Assembly: GCF_030067815.1 (NCBI RefSeq)
Contig: NZ_CP125968.1
Coordinates: forward strand, 1,170,001-1,234,000
Length of the DNA: 64,000 bases
Direction of reading: 5' to 3'
Origin: Sporosarcina thermotolerans
GTDB taxonomy: Bacteria > Bacillota > Bacilli > Bacillales_A > Planococcaceae
A program made the translations under genes and the position numbers. Positions 9,255 through 20,102 of the stretch are shown piece by piece (within the stretch, counting starts at the first letter, position 1; each line of letters opens with the position of its first letter). Below the pieces are notes generated by a model. It was not told the DNA's origin. It searched no databases and worked only from the letters and a program-made list of their open reading frames with translations.

Positions 9255-10790
9255 GTGAAAAAACGTGCATTACTCAGTGTTTCAGACAAAAGCGGTATAT
9301 TGGAATTCGCCCAAGCGCTTGAGAAACTCGATTATGAAATTCTATCAACAGGCGGGACGATGAAGCATCTGAAAGAAAACGGAGTCGCAGTAACAGCAGT
9401 CGACGAAGTGACGGGCTTCCCTGAAATCATGGAAGGTCGTGTGAAAACACTTAATCCGATGATTCACGGCGGTCTCCTTGCAAAACAAGACGATCCAACA
9501 CATCAAGCTCAGATGATCGAACACGGCATCGAGCCGATCCATATCGTTTGTGTCAATCTTTATCCATTCAAAGAAACGATTTCCAAACCTAACGTTTCTG
9601 TCGAAGACGCTATCGAAAACATTGATATTGGCGGTCCAGCGATGCTTCGTGCGTCCGCAAAAAACCATGCTTACGTTACCGTAATTGTTGACGCGGCTGA
9701 CTATGCACAAGTCCTTGAAGAGCTAAACGAAGAAGGACAGACGACTCTTGCAACACGCCGTCGTCTTGCAGCGAAAGTGTTCCGTCATACAGCAGCTTAC
9801 GATGCACTCATTTCAGGCTATTTAACAGACCTATCAGAAGAAAAATTCCCTGAACAAATCACATTTACATATGAATTAAAACAGCCACTACGCTACGGGG
9901 AAAACCCGCATCAAAAGGCGGCGTTTTACAGCCGTCCGCTTGGATCGGACTTCTCCATCGCAAATGCGGAGCAATTACACGGTAAAGAGCTTTCTTACAA
10001 TAATATTCAGGATGCCAATGCAGCCATCCAAATCGTGAAGGAATTCCAGCAACCTGCGGCAGTCGCTGTGAAGCATATGAATCCTTGCGGAGTAGGTGTT
10101 GGTGATACGATTTCGGAGGCTTTCAATAAAGCATACGAAGCCGACCCGGTTTCCATCTTTGGAGGAATCATCGCATTAAATCGTGAAGTCGATGCGGCAA
10201 CAGCTGAACAGCTTTCTGGAATTTTCCTTGAAATCATTATTGCACCGTCATTCACGGAGGAAGCAAACACATTATTAACGAAGAAGAAAAACATCAGACT
10301 TTTGACAATCCCGTTCGGACAACAGATAAAGGATTCTTGGAATACGGTATCTGTTGAAGGTGGTTTACTCATACAGGAGCCGGATACATTCGGATTCGAA
10401 AATGCAGACATCCGCATTGCAACGGACCGTGAACCGACAGAAGCGGAATGGGAAGCGCTCAAACTCGGTTGGGCAGTCGTCAAGCATGTGAAATCCAATG
10501 CGATTGTTGTTTCGGATGCACAAAGAACGCTTGGCGTTGGAGCAGGGCAAATGAACCGCGTCGGAGCTGCGAATATCGCATTAACGCAAGCAGGCGAACG
10601 TGCAAATGGCGCAGCACTTGCATCGGACACGTTCTTCCCAATGGACGATACTGTGGAAGCTGCCGCCAAAGCGGGTATTACAGCAATCATTCAGCCTGGT
10701 GGATCCGTGAAAGACGAAGATTCTATTAAAAAGGCAAATGAATACGGCATTGCAATGGTGTTCACAGGCGTACGTCATTTCAAACATTGA
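9255..10790 (+). CDS. purH: Bifunctional AICAR transformylase / IMP cyclohydrolase PurH
   Basis: Intact 511-residue enzyme catalysing the last two steps to IMP. The N-terminal MGS-like cyclohydrolase domain (about 1-190) has [12 protein letters not shown] and [15 protein letters not shown]. The AICAR transformylase domain has [13 protein letters not shown] and the catalytic KHMNPCGVG. The start is GTG at 9255 behind GGAGGTAACC; B. subtilis-like residues begin right there ([11 protein letters not shown]). Confidence 0.96.
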   Translation: MKKRALLSVSDKSGILEFAQALEKLDYEILSTGGTMKHLKENGVAVTAVDEVTGFPEIMEGRVKTLNPMIHGGLLAKQDDPTHQAQMIEHGIEPIHIVCVNLYPFKETISKPNVSVEDAIENIDIGGPAMLRASAKNHAYVTVIVDAADYAQVLEELNEEGQTTLATRRRLAAKVFRHTAAYDALISGYLTDLSEEKFPEQITFTYELKQPLRYGENPHQKAAFYSRPLGSDFSIANAEQLHGKELSYNNIQDANAAIQIVKEFQQPAAVAVKHMNPCGVGVGDTISEAFNKAYEADPVSIFGGIIALNREVDAATAEQLSGIFLEIIIAPSFTEEANTLLTKKKNIRLLTIPFGQQIKDSWNTVSVEGGLLIQEPDTFGFENADIRIATDREPTEAEWEALKLGWAVVKHVKSNAIVVSDAQRTLGVGAGQMNRVGAANIALTQAGERANGAALASDTFFPMDDTVEAAAKAGITAIIQPGGSVKDEDSIKKANEYGIAMVFTGVRHFKH

Positions 10791-12065
<1,275 letters not shown>

Positions 12066-12067
<2 letters not shown>

Positions 12068-12103
12068 AAACAGACCACACATATTGATGTGTGGTCTGTT
12101 TCT
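12066..12103. terminator. Bidirectional terminator between purD and gerAC
   Basis: Arms AACAGACCACACAT and ATGTGTGGTCTGTT with a 4-nt loop, an A run on the left and a T run on the right. It can end both the rightward pur transcript and the leftward ger transcript. A smaller hairpin AAGCCGTT/AACGGCTT at about 12130-12153 is closer to the ger stop. Confidence 0.85.
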
Positions 12104-12164
12104 TTCGATTAGACTTGCTTCGCTTGTGCAAGCCGTTCTTCGTAACGGCTTTCGGTTTTTAATA

Positions 12165-13282
12165 TTACTCAACTGCACCGGTGCCCTTTAACTTGACCTT
12201 CACTGTGACGTTAAATTTGATGTCAGGATAAATCCGATTCCATTCATCCATCGTATCCTTATGCGATAATCTTGTCGCCCGATATCGCAAGCCAAACCCG
12301 AACGGATCAACATTTTTTTCTTGGAATTTTGTCAATAATTCCACGGTTTGCTTTTTTATATGTTCAGCTGCTAATTTATCGTATTTCCCTAAATTCATGC
12401 CGTTCAAACGGTGCTTGGATTCGCCGATGTAACCTACTGTTGTGATTTTCATATCGATCCGAGGCTCACCCTCGTTCAGGATAAGTTTATATTTAACTCT
12501 CACTTCATAGATTTTTAATACGAAGGAGTGATTTACTTCCTTAACATTATAACTGAATCCGGAAGCGCTGTTCGCAATTGAGTTGAAATACTTTGTTTCT
12601 TCGGACGTCAATTCCATGGGTTCTTCTCCCCGTTTAATAACAATCGATTTTTCGACTTTAAATTCCTGATTTTCCTCGTCAATATCGATGATCGGCAAAA
12701 CGGCATCAATCCCTTTACCTAACACTTCCCGTCGGAATTCAAATAGAAATGTCGTCAAGATGTTGGGGCTTTTGTACCCGTATTGTCAAAAAAATTATAT
12801 AAAGAAATCGATGCAGGTGCTTCAATTGCCGGTTCGAAGGAAAGGACTTTTTCTGACGTGTTTGCGGCAACAGCGACGAAGCAAATCATCTGAATATCTC
12901 CGCGCCTTGTGAAAAAGTCCATGAATGAAGCCAAATCCTTACTAAGTAATTCTTTGTTCAAAATAATGATCCGGTTATGCGTTAAGTCCAATAGTTTGTC
13001 GGTGCGTGTTTCCATTTCAGCTACGGCTAACGCAATTGAATCGGCATCATGTGATAAATAAGCGTAGGTGGGAGTTGTTGCCTGTTTGACATTTCCGATT
13101 GGTTTTGCCAATTTCAATGTCACTCTGTACCCGTCTTTTACCTTTTCAGAAGGATCAATCCCGATTCCTACGACGAAGATCCTTTTGTCGATGTCTTTGA
13201 ATGCACATCCCGCTTGTAGAAGCACCATAAGAAAAAGGACAGCTGCAATGCCCCCTTTTATTATTTTTTGCTTTTCCGCCAT
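12165..13282 (-). CDS. gerAC: Germinant receptor lipoprotein GerAC/GerKC family (one frameshift)
   Basis: C subunit of a spore germinant receptor, anchored to the inner spore membrane. The signal peptide and lipobox LLQAGC are visible within the first ~27 residues from the start at 13282; then FKDIDKRIFVVGIGID, as typical of Ger(x)C proteins. A base is missing near 12760, just after DNTGTKAP, with the correct frame continuing LTTFLFEFRRE. Corrected length about 372 residues. The start overlaps the end of gerAB. Which germinant is sensed cannot be told from sequence. Confidence 0.9.
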
Positions 13283-14378
13283 TTGGATGCAGCTCCTTTT
13301 CGTGCCGAAAGTAGACAAAAGATTAGCAAAGTGAGCAAGGCTGGGGTGAAGTAGTTGTCAAACATCGAGACATACTTGAATAGGCCATCTGTCGTAATCT
13401 TTACTACTACGGTCATCGCAACAGCCCAAAATATGACGATCAATAATGGAGAAGTTAAATTGAAAGATTTCCATTTGAACCGTTCAGAATAAAGAACACT
13501 CGAAAGCAACTGGATGGAAACATGCCAATGCATGATGATACTAACGACACCAAGCGCCAAAAAAGAGCCAATGAATAGAAAGACGATTCGTTCGATGACC
13601 CCGAATTTCATCCGTATTGAATCACTCGTCATAATCCATGGAAACATAGTATTCTTTATGGCGTCGTACCCCGTGAAGCCAATCGGAAGGAAATAAGTCG
13701 TCGCAAGGACATATGCTAAGAAGAATCCGAGAAGGGTTATTCCTTTGCCTGTCGGCTTTTTCAGTTGCGTGAAAACCCGATTAAAAATGACTAAGTTCGC
13801 GGTCCCTACGACTATAAAGAGGGAAGACGTAAAAGCTCCGTAATCCGGTAGATGATTAATTTCCATAAGTGCGACACGCACATAATCCCAGTTTAGATCG
13901 CGACTAAAATACCCTTTCATTTGAATAAATACAATAAAAGGGACAACAACGACAAAAATAATTTCACTCATATATAAGATGTTATGTGCTTTCATGAATA
14001 CGCCAAATGTGACAACAATTACAAACGTCAACACAATCGTATAAAGCGACATAGCAGGAGTCAGAAACCTAATAATGATAATTGTATAAATAGTAAGTGT
14101 AAATAGACCAGCGGTATACCAGGCTAGCCCAAAAAAAGGAGGATCGGTTTTGCAAACCATTTAGGAGCATACGCTTCCAAGATTTCGGGCAAGCCAAGTC
14201 CCGGGAAGTGACTGAATAGACTTACAAGAATATACGTCATTACAATCCCTATAATCAGTGCGAGAACTAACGAAAGAATTGTCCCACTACCGCTTCCAGA
14301 GATTAGAATTCTTGGTGTTAAGGAAACCATACTCGTCATCATATTAATCAAAATTAAGTAGAATATGAACCGGCTCAT
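13261..14378 (-). CDS. gerAB: Germinant receptor B subunit, GerAB/spore permease family (one frameshift)
   Basis: Integral membrane protein of the APC-like spore germination permease family with about ten hydrophobic segments over about 372 residues. The family pattern is seen in the first part (SLVLALIIGIVMTYILV, then FPGLGLPEILEAYAPKW). One T is missing in a T run near 14145: LLFFGLAWYTAG is read as LLFLG-stop. It overlaps gerAA by 4 bp and gerAC by about 22 bp. B subunits are thought to bind the germinant. Confidence 0.9.
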
Positions 14379-15748
14379 TTATTGCCCGCCTTCAATTCAT
14401 CGTTTTTACCAATCCAAGGAATTCGCAAATAAGGTACGCCCAAACTTTCTTTATTAACCAATAGCATAATAATTCCCAGAAAGCCGATCAGCAGACCGAC
14501 CATTCCGAATAAGGAACTGTAAATTAGTAATAATACACGAACGACCCGCATCGTAAAACTCATTTCGTTGACAGGAATGACGAATGTGGCAATCGCCATT
14601 GCAGAAATGATAATGATCATAATTGTAGACGTGAGAGCTGCTTCTGTTGCCGCCGTCCCTAAGATTAGTCCGCCGACGGTAGTTGCAGTCCCACTGACGG
14701 CTTTCGGCAGCCGCATGCTCGCCTCCGTCAACAATTCCATGAATAGGAGCATGAAAAAGACTTCAATGAATGATGGATACGGAACACCAATCCTGCTACC
14801 CGCAACTGTAAGGGCAAGTTCGATTCGAAGGATATTCGGGTTATAGGATGTCATTGCCACATATAAACCGGGAAGTAAAATACATATGAACAAACCTATA
14901 TATCTTAATAGTATCGTCATCGTTGATAAGAGAGAGACGTGGTAATTGTCTTCCATCGATGACATGAAGTCGAAAAAGATAACGGGAGCAATGATGACAT
15001 TCGGACTCCCATCAATGGCAATGATGACTTTACCGCCGACCAGATTATAGACGATCCGATCGGGCCGTTCGGTAACTAACGTTGTTGGAAAGAGCGTCCA
15101 TCTGCTTTTGTTAAGGAAATGCTGGAGCTCGCCAGCGGATTGTAATAACGGAGTTTGCAGATCTTTAATCTGTTCTTTTAATTTTTTTAGAACTTCCTGA
15201 TCGACCAAATCAATGTCATAAAGTAAAGCGACGGCACGTTTAGACTGATCATCCGTTACAATCTCTTCAACCTTCAAGGAGGATTTATGGTACCGTTGCC
15301 TAATTAAATTGATGGTCGTACCGATGTCCTCGCTTAACCCTTTTTGCGGTCCAAGGACTGTCGGCTCAATAGTCGTATCCTGCACTTCATTGTTCTTGAT
15401 GAGGCGGATATCAAGTAAAAAAGTTTGATCACGTATAATAATCAAAACGCACCCTGAACTGATCTTGGTAAGCAGTTTATCTTTATCGGGCACATCTGTT
15501 CGATTTGGCAAGGAATGGATATAGGATGTAAAGCTTTCTTCAGAAGCCATTTCAAAAAAAGGCCGGATAACAGTCTGATGGATTTTATCGCCATCAGCCA
15601 CTGATCTCAAATAGAAGAGGAACGCACATTCACCTTTCATTTGCAGTGGAGTTTGAACGACGTCGCCTGACGGATTGAACATTTTAGACAATGTGTTCAC
15701 TATAGGAGGTGTTTTGGGTGCCCCAGTAGTTCCTGGCTTTTCATTCAT
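14375..15748 (-). CDS. gerAA: Germinant receptor A subunit, GerAA/GerKA/Spo5AF family
   Basis: First gene of the leftward ger operon, about 457 residues. It has a soluble N-terminal domain (about 1-260) with LPNRTDVPDKDKLLTKI and RQRYHKSSLKVEEIV, then several membrane segments containing the family hallmark IPYPSFIEVF-type stretch (here VPYPSFIEVFFMLLFMELLTEA, in two parts). The frame extends upstream to 15853, but the start at 15748 (MNEKPGTTG) has a good GGGAGAG site. Expressed in the forespore under sigma-G in relatives; I could not place a convincing sigma-G promoter. Confidence 0.9.
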   Translation of the reverse strand: MNEKPGTTGAPKTPPIVNTLSKMFNPSGDVVQTPLQMKGECAFLFYLRSVADGDKIHQTVIRPFFEMASEESFTSYIHSLPNRTDVPDKDKLLTKISSGCVLIIIRDQTFLLDIRLIKNNEVQDTTIEPTVLGPQKGLSEDIGTTINLIRQRYHKSSLKVEEIVTDDQSKRAVALLYDIDLVDQEVLKKLKEQIKDLQTPLLQSAGELQHFLNKSRWTLFPTTLVTERPDRIVYNLVGGKVIIAIDGSPNVIIAPVIFFDFMSSMEDNYHVSLLSTMTILLRYIGLFICILLPGLYVAMTSYNPNILRIELALTVAGSRIGVPYPSFIEVFFMLLFMELLTEASMRLPKAVSGTATTVGGLILGTAATEAALTSTIMIIIISAMAIATFVIPVNEMSFTMRVVRVLLLIYSSLFGMVGLLIGFLGIIMLLVNKESLGVPYLRIPWIGKNDELKAGNK

Positions 15749-15944
15749 CTCCAACTCTCCCTTCATCTGGAGCATAGAAAAAAAGTTTGCCCTTAGCGTC
15801 CCCACAATTAAGGAAATGATACACGGACGCATGACGACTGAAATTTCATGCAAATGATGCGAAACATCTATATTTCAAATGGATGCTATGCTACGATAAA
15901 AATATATAGATATATAGAATTCTCTTCAAAAGGGGTTTATTGAA

Positions 15945-17662
15945 ATGTGGGACCAACGTGAAATTCAGCAGCAACTTGGGGTTATCAACGGAAAATTAGC
16001 GCCGGACCTCATCATTCAAAATGCGACGTACCTTCATTCCATCTTCAAAAAATGGGTGACGGGTAATATTTGGATCAAAGGAGATCGGATTGTCTATGCA
16101 GGTGACAGGATGCCAGCAATTACAGAAGGAACTGAAATCGTAGACGCTACGAATAAAAAAATCGTTCCTGGCTATATCGAACCGCATGTTCATCCTTTCC
16201 AGCTATATAATCCAGAAACATTCGCAGAGTATGCGGGGCGACTTGGAACGACGACGTTCCTATCGGATAATTTGACGTTTTTCTTGCTCTTAGGCAATGA
16301 AAAAGCTTTCAAAGTGCTTGAACAGTTGCGCGAACTGCCATTCTCATTCTACTGGTGGGCGAGATTTGATTCGCAAACAGTTTTACAAGATGAAAAGGAA
16401 GTGTTCAACCAGGAGAGAATCGCCGAATGGTTGAAACGTGATGATGTCTTAATGGGCGGTGAATTGACGGGATGGCCACGTCTCATGAATGGTGATCCGG
16501 ATATAACCGCTTCACTTATTGCGGCAAAAAAAGCCGGAAAAAAAATCGAAGGACATTTCCCAGGGTCCTCAGAAAGAACGCTTGCGAGGATGAAACTTTT
16601 AGGCGTCGATGGTGATCACGAAGCGATGACTGTTGAGGAGGTTGAAGCTCGCCTGCAGCAAGGGTTTGCGGTGACGCTTCGCCATTCATCCATTCGCCGG
16701 ATTTGCCGCAACTTTTAAATGGGATCCTTGAAAAGGGTCATGATGTGTTCGATCATCTCATGATGACAACGGATGGCTCGACACCTTCATTCCACATGGA
16801 TGGTGTCATGGATAAATGCATTCAAGTAGCGCTCGACGCTGGCGTTAACCCAATCGATGCTTATTTAATGGCTTCCTATAATATCGCGCGCTATTATGAT
16901 ATCACCGATTTGCATGGTGTGATTGCGACGGGAAGATATGCGACGCTCAATTTCCTAAAGGAGGACAAGAACCCGGTTCCAACTGACGTTCTCTCTAAAG
17001 GCAAGTGGCTGAAGCGTAACAATGAACCTACTGAGTCATTCGAGAATGTCGATTGGTCTGCGATTCCAGATTTCAAATTGGACTTCGACTTAGGCGAAAA
17101 GGATTTCGAATTTAGTCATTCAGTAGGTATTAACATGGTGAATGACGTCATTACAAAACCATATGAAGTGACAATTGACCTTTCGGTGGACAGATTGTCA
17201 GATGAACACGACGAGAGCTTCCTTATGCTCATCGATCGGAATGGAAAGTGGCGAGTCAATACGGTTATTAAAGGATTCGCAGATCATGTTCAAGGATTTG
17301 CTTCCTCCTATTCGAATACAGGGGATATCATTTTGATTGGAAAAGATAAGCGAGAAATGTTCCGTGCATTCCGTGAAATGAAACAGATGCGGGGCGGAAT
17401 GGTGTTGCATGAAGACGGAAAGATTGCAGCGTCAATCCCACTTCCAATCAGTGGAGGATTGTCAGCGGAAAACGTCGAAGTACTAATTGAACAGGAACTG
17501 AAATTGAAAAAAGCACTCTTGGAACGGGGATATAAACATGGTGATGCCGTTTATACCTTCTTATTTTTACAATCAACACATTTGCCATATGTACGGGCAA
17601 CTCAAATAGGGCTTTATAATGTCATGAAGAACGAAGTAATCATTCCATCGAAGGAAAGATAG
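15945..17662 (+). CDS. adeC: Adenine deaminase / YerA-type amidohydrolase (one frameshift)
   Basis: Metal-dependent amidohydrolase of the adenine deaminase family (adenine to hypoxanthine plus ammonia). The gene corresponds by position to B. subtilis yerA. Metal-binding HxH is in EPHVHPFQL, further ligands likely in GELTGWP and EGHFPG, and the deaminase C-terminal domain includes PISGGLSAE. One C is missing near 16700 (SIRPDLPQLLNG read as SIRRICRNF-stop). Corrected length about 572 residues. SD AAAAGGGG precedes ATG 15945. YerA itself is a divergent paralogue, so the substrate is likely but not certain. yerB follows after 9 bp. Confidence 0.85.
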
Positions 17663-17671
17663 GAGGAAGTA

Positions 17672-18752
17672 ATGAAGGGGAATATGAGGGGATGGCTTAT
17701 AGGAATGGCCATTTTGTTGCTGTTGTTGTCAGCGTGTTCGAAAGATGAAAAGGTGGGCGCAGAAGAAAAAAATCCAGAGCCCACGGAGAATGATGAAGTT
17801 GAAGAAGTAGTCGAAAAACTGAAGATGAGGATGAAGTGAACGGATCGCTGCGTTTTCAATCGCCGTTCATAGGTGCGTTAACGGAGGATGAAAATTGGGC
17901 CAGACCTGTTCTTGCAACAATCAACAACCACCCGGCGGCCGACCCCAATCGGGAATCAGCCAGGCAGATGTCGTATATGAATTCCTTGCTGAAGGGAATA
18001 TGACACGCTTCTTGGCATTATTCCAAAGTGAACTTCCGGAAACGGTGGGGCCAATCCGAAGTGCTCGGGATTATTTTGTTTATTTGTCAAAAGGGATGGA
18101 CGCGTTTTACGTTGCACACGGTTATAGTCCGGATGCAAAAGCTTTATTGGACAGAAAGTATGTCGATCATATAAATGGCATGCAATATGACGGAACTTTA
18201 TTCAAAAGATCATCGGACAGAAAAGCACCACATAACTCCTATATTAGCGGAGAGAATATCAAAGCCGCTATGGAAAAAACAAATTCATCTACTGAAATCG
18301 TGAAGGTACCTGAGTTCGCCTTCCATGATTCCGTCGAGGATGCACGAGTAGGGGATATTGCAACAATGATCGACATTCGTTTCAGTTCGGATAAAAATTT
18401 CATATCCACATTCTCATATGATCCGGAAAATGCAACGTATGACCGGATGGTAAATGGCATCAAAACAATTGATAAATTGAATGACACGCCAGTTGGAGTT
18501 TCCAATATCCTCGTTCTTGAGGCAGGCCACCGCACAATCGATAGTGTAGGCAGACTGGCCGTCGATATTGAAAGTGGCGGAAAAGCAATTCTGTTCCAGG
18601 CGGGTATTGCCAAAGAATTGGAATGGAAGAATATTGACGGTTTTTTAGTGCCTGTTGAGAATGGCGAGTTAGCTAAATTAGTTCCAGGAAGAACATGGGT
18701 CCATATTGTTCCAACTTCGGGAATCTCAAAATCAGTCACTTATACTCCTTGA
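17672..18752 (+). CDS. yerB: DUF3048 lipoprotein YerB (two frameshifts)
   Basis: Secreted lipoprotein of unknown function with two DUF3048 domains. ATG 17672 follows AGGAGG; the signal peptide ends in lipobox LLSAC (about residue 21) and is followed by an acidic linker. Bases are missing near 17815 (A run) and 17940 (GCCCGACC read as GCCGACC), so the mature part resumes as ATINNHPAARPQSGISQADVV (in two parts) and EGNMTRFLALFQS. Corrected length about 360 residues. Gene order adeC-yerB-yerC matches B. subtilis. Confidence 0.88.
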
Positions 18753-18783
18753 ACGAACGATAGGAAATAGGGGGGAAACTTGC

Positions 18784-19101
18784 ATGCAAATAAATAAAAT
18801 CCGAAGTGAGCAGACAGACAAGCTATTCAAAGCCATATTGGAGTTGAAGGATCTCGAGGAATGCTATATGTTTTTTGATGATCTATCCACAATGAGCGAA
18901 TTGCAATCGATGGCTCAGCGGTTAGAAGTGGCTCATGCATTGAAACAGAAAAAGACATACGATCGAATCCAAAACGAAACCGGAGCAAGTACAGCAACAA
19001 TTTCACGCGTCAGGCGTTGTGTTGACTACGGTTCGGGGGGCTATAACACTGTGTTGAACCGCCTCTACCCGGAGCTCATCGAAAATAGCGATAAGAAGTG
19101 A
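18784..19101 (+). CDS. yerC: YerC/YecD family TrpR-like DNA-binding protein
   Basis: A 105-residue protein with a TrpR-like helix-turn-helix. Visible are LFKAILELKDLEECYMFFDD, the recognition region SELQSMAQRLEVAHAL and the motif TGASTATISRVRRCVDYGSGGY (in two parts). Start ATG 18784 follows GGGGGGAAAC. In Bacillales yerC lies upstream of pcrB and is conserved; its regulon is poorly known. A terminator follows directly. Confidence 0.9.
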   Translation: MQINKIRSEQTDKLFKAILELKDLEECYMFFDDLSTMSELQSMAQRLEVAHALKQKKTYDRIQNETGASTATISRVRRCVDYGSGGYNTVLNRLYPELIENSDKK

Positions 19102-19132
19102 ACAGGCGGAGAAACGTTCCGCCTGTTTTTTT
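19101..19132 (+). terminator. Terminator after yerC
   Basis: Hairpin AACAGGCGGA / TTCCGCCTGTT with loop GAAACG-like and seven T residues, directly overlapping the yerC stop. Confidence 0.85.
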
Positions 19133-19188
19133 GGTATACTGTGGGATAGAAGATGACAACGTAATTTGATGGATTAGGTGGTAAAACA

Positions 19189-19884
19189 ATGGATTATAGA
19201 CAATGGCGCCACGCCTTTAAAGTGGACCCTGCTAAAACTTTGACGGATGATGAAATCGAAAGACTTGCTGAATCTGGAACGGATGGCATTATCGTAGGTG
19301 GAACGGACGGAGTAACACTCGAAAATGTCCTCGATCTATTGGTACGCATACGGAGATACTCCGTACCGGTCGCGCTTGAAGTGTCAACGGTCGAATCCGT
19401 AACGCCTGGCTTTGATTATTATTTCATCCCGACAGTCCTTAACTCAACAAAGACAGAATGGGTGAATGGCATCCATCACAAAGCCCTTAAGGAATACGGT
19501 CATATGATGAATTGGGATGAGGTCATAACAGAAGGCTATTGCATTCTGAACACCGATTGCAAAGCGGCCAAGCTGACAGGTGTACAAGAAGTCCCAGACG
19601 AAGAAGATGTCATTGCATATGCACGCATGGCAGAGCATCTCTTTAACTTGCCAGTATTCTACCTCGAATATAGCGGCACTTACGGAGACAAAGAAATTGT
19701 CAAAGCCGCCGCCCGTGTATTAGAAAAAACACAACTATTCTACGGTGGAGGTGTCCGTTGCGCAAAAGACGCCAAAGAAATGGCCTCCATAGCCCAAACA
19801 GTCATAGTAGGCAACATCATCTATGAAGACATGAAAGCTGCTTTGTCCACTGTAGAAGCAGTGAAAACTGTACCTTTAATATAA
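19189..19884 (+). CDS. pcrB: Heptaprenylglyceryl phosphate synthase PcrB
   Basis: Intact 231-residue TIM-barrel prenyltransferase that joins heptaprenyl diphosphate to glycerol-1-phosphate. Motifs: DGIIVGGTDGVT, FIPTVLNS, the EYSGTYGD segment that binds the glycerol phosphate, and FYGGGVRCAKDA with IVGN near the end. It has its own upstream gap after the yerC terminator. An interspersed repeat separates it from pcrA. Confidence 0.93.
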   Translation: MDYRQWRHAFKVDPAKTLTDDEIERLAESGTDGIIVGGTDGVTLENVLDLLVRIRRYSVPVALEVSTVESVTPGFDYYFIPTVLNSTKTEWVNGIHHKALKEYGHMMNWDEVITEGYCILNTDCKAAKLTGVQEVPDEEDVIAYARMAEHLFNLPVFYLEYSGTYGDKEIVKAAARVLEKTQLFYGGGVRCAKDAKEMASIAQTVIVGNIIYEDMKAALSTVEAVKTVPLI

Positions 19885-19904
19885 GATCTAAATATTTTTA
19901 AGAA

Positions 19905-20037
19905 GCTCCGTTGATTGAAGCGTAGGGCGGCGACTCCTGCGGGAAAAGCGTCAGCAGAAGACCCCGCAACGAAGCGAAGCGTAGTGAGGAGGCTGAAGCG
20001 ACGCCCGCGGAAAGCGTCCGCCGAAGCGGAAATCAAC
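19905..20037. repeat. GC-rich interspersed palindromic repeat
   Basis: A sequence of about 130 bp bounded by CGTTGATTGAAG and CGGAAATCAACAG, i.e. inverted TTGATT/AATCAA ends, with internal GCGACTCCTGCGGG, GAAGCGACGCCCGC and GGAAAGCGTCCGCC. This type of imperfect palindromic element is common between genes in Bacillaceae and Planococcaceae, from memory. It is clearly more GC-rich than its surroundings. It has no coding potential that I trust. Confidence 0.75.
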
Positions 20038-20061
20038 AGTGTTATTTATCTTTCGATAATG

Positions 20062-20083
20062 TATAATAAAGAACAAACGTTCC
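20062..20083 (+). promoter_or_regulatory. pcrA promoter with LexA (SOS) box
   Basis: TATAAT at 20062-20067 is followed at once by AGAACAAACGTTCC (20070-20083), which fits the Gram-positive LexA/DinR box GAAC-N4-GTTC at all core positions. A repressor here would cover the start of transcription. No good -35 is seen at 17 bp (GTGTTA). The pcrA-ligA genes that follow act in DNA repair. Confidence 0.7.
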
Positions 20084-20102
20084 ACGAAAGGCGGGATTAC
20101 TT

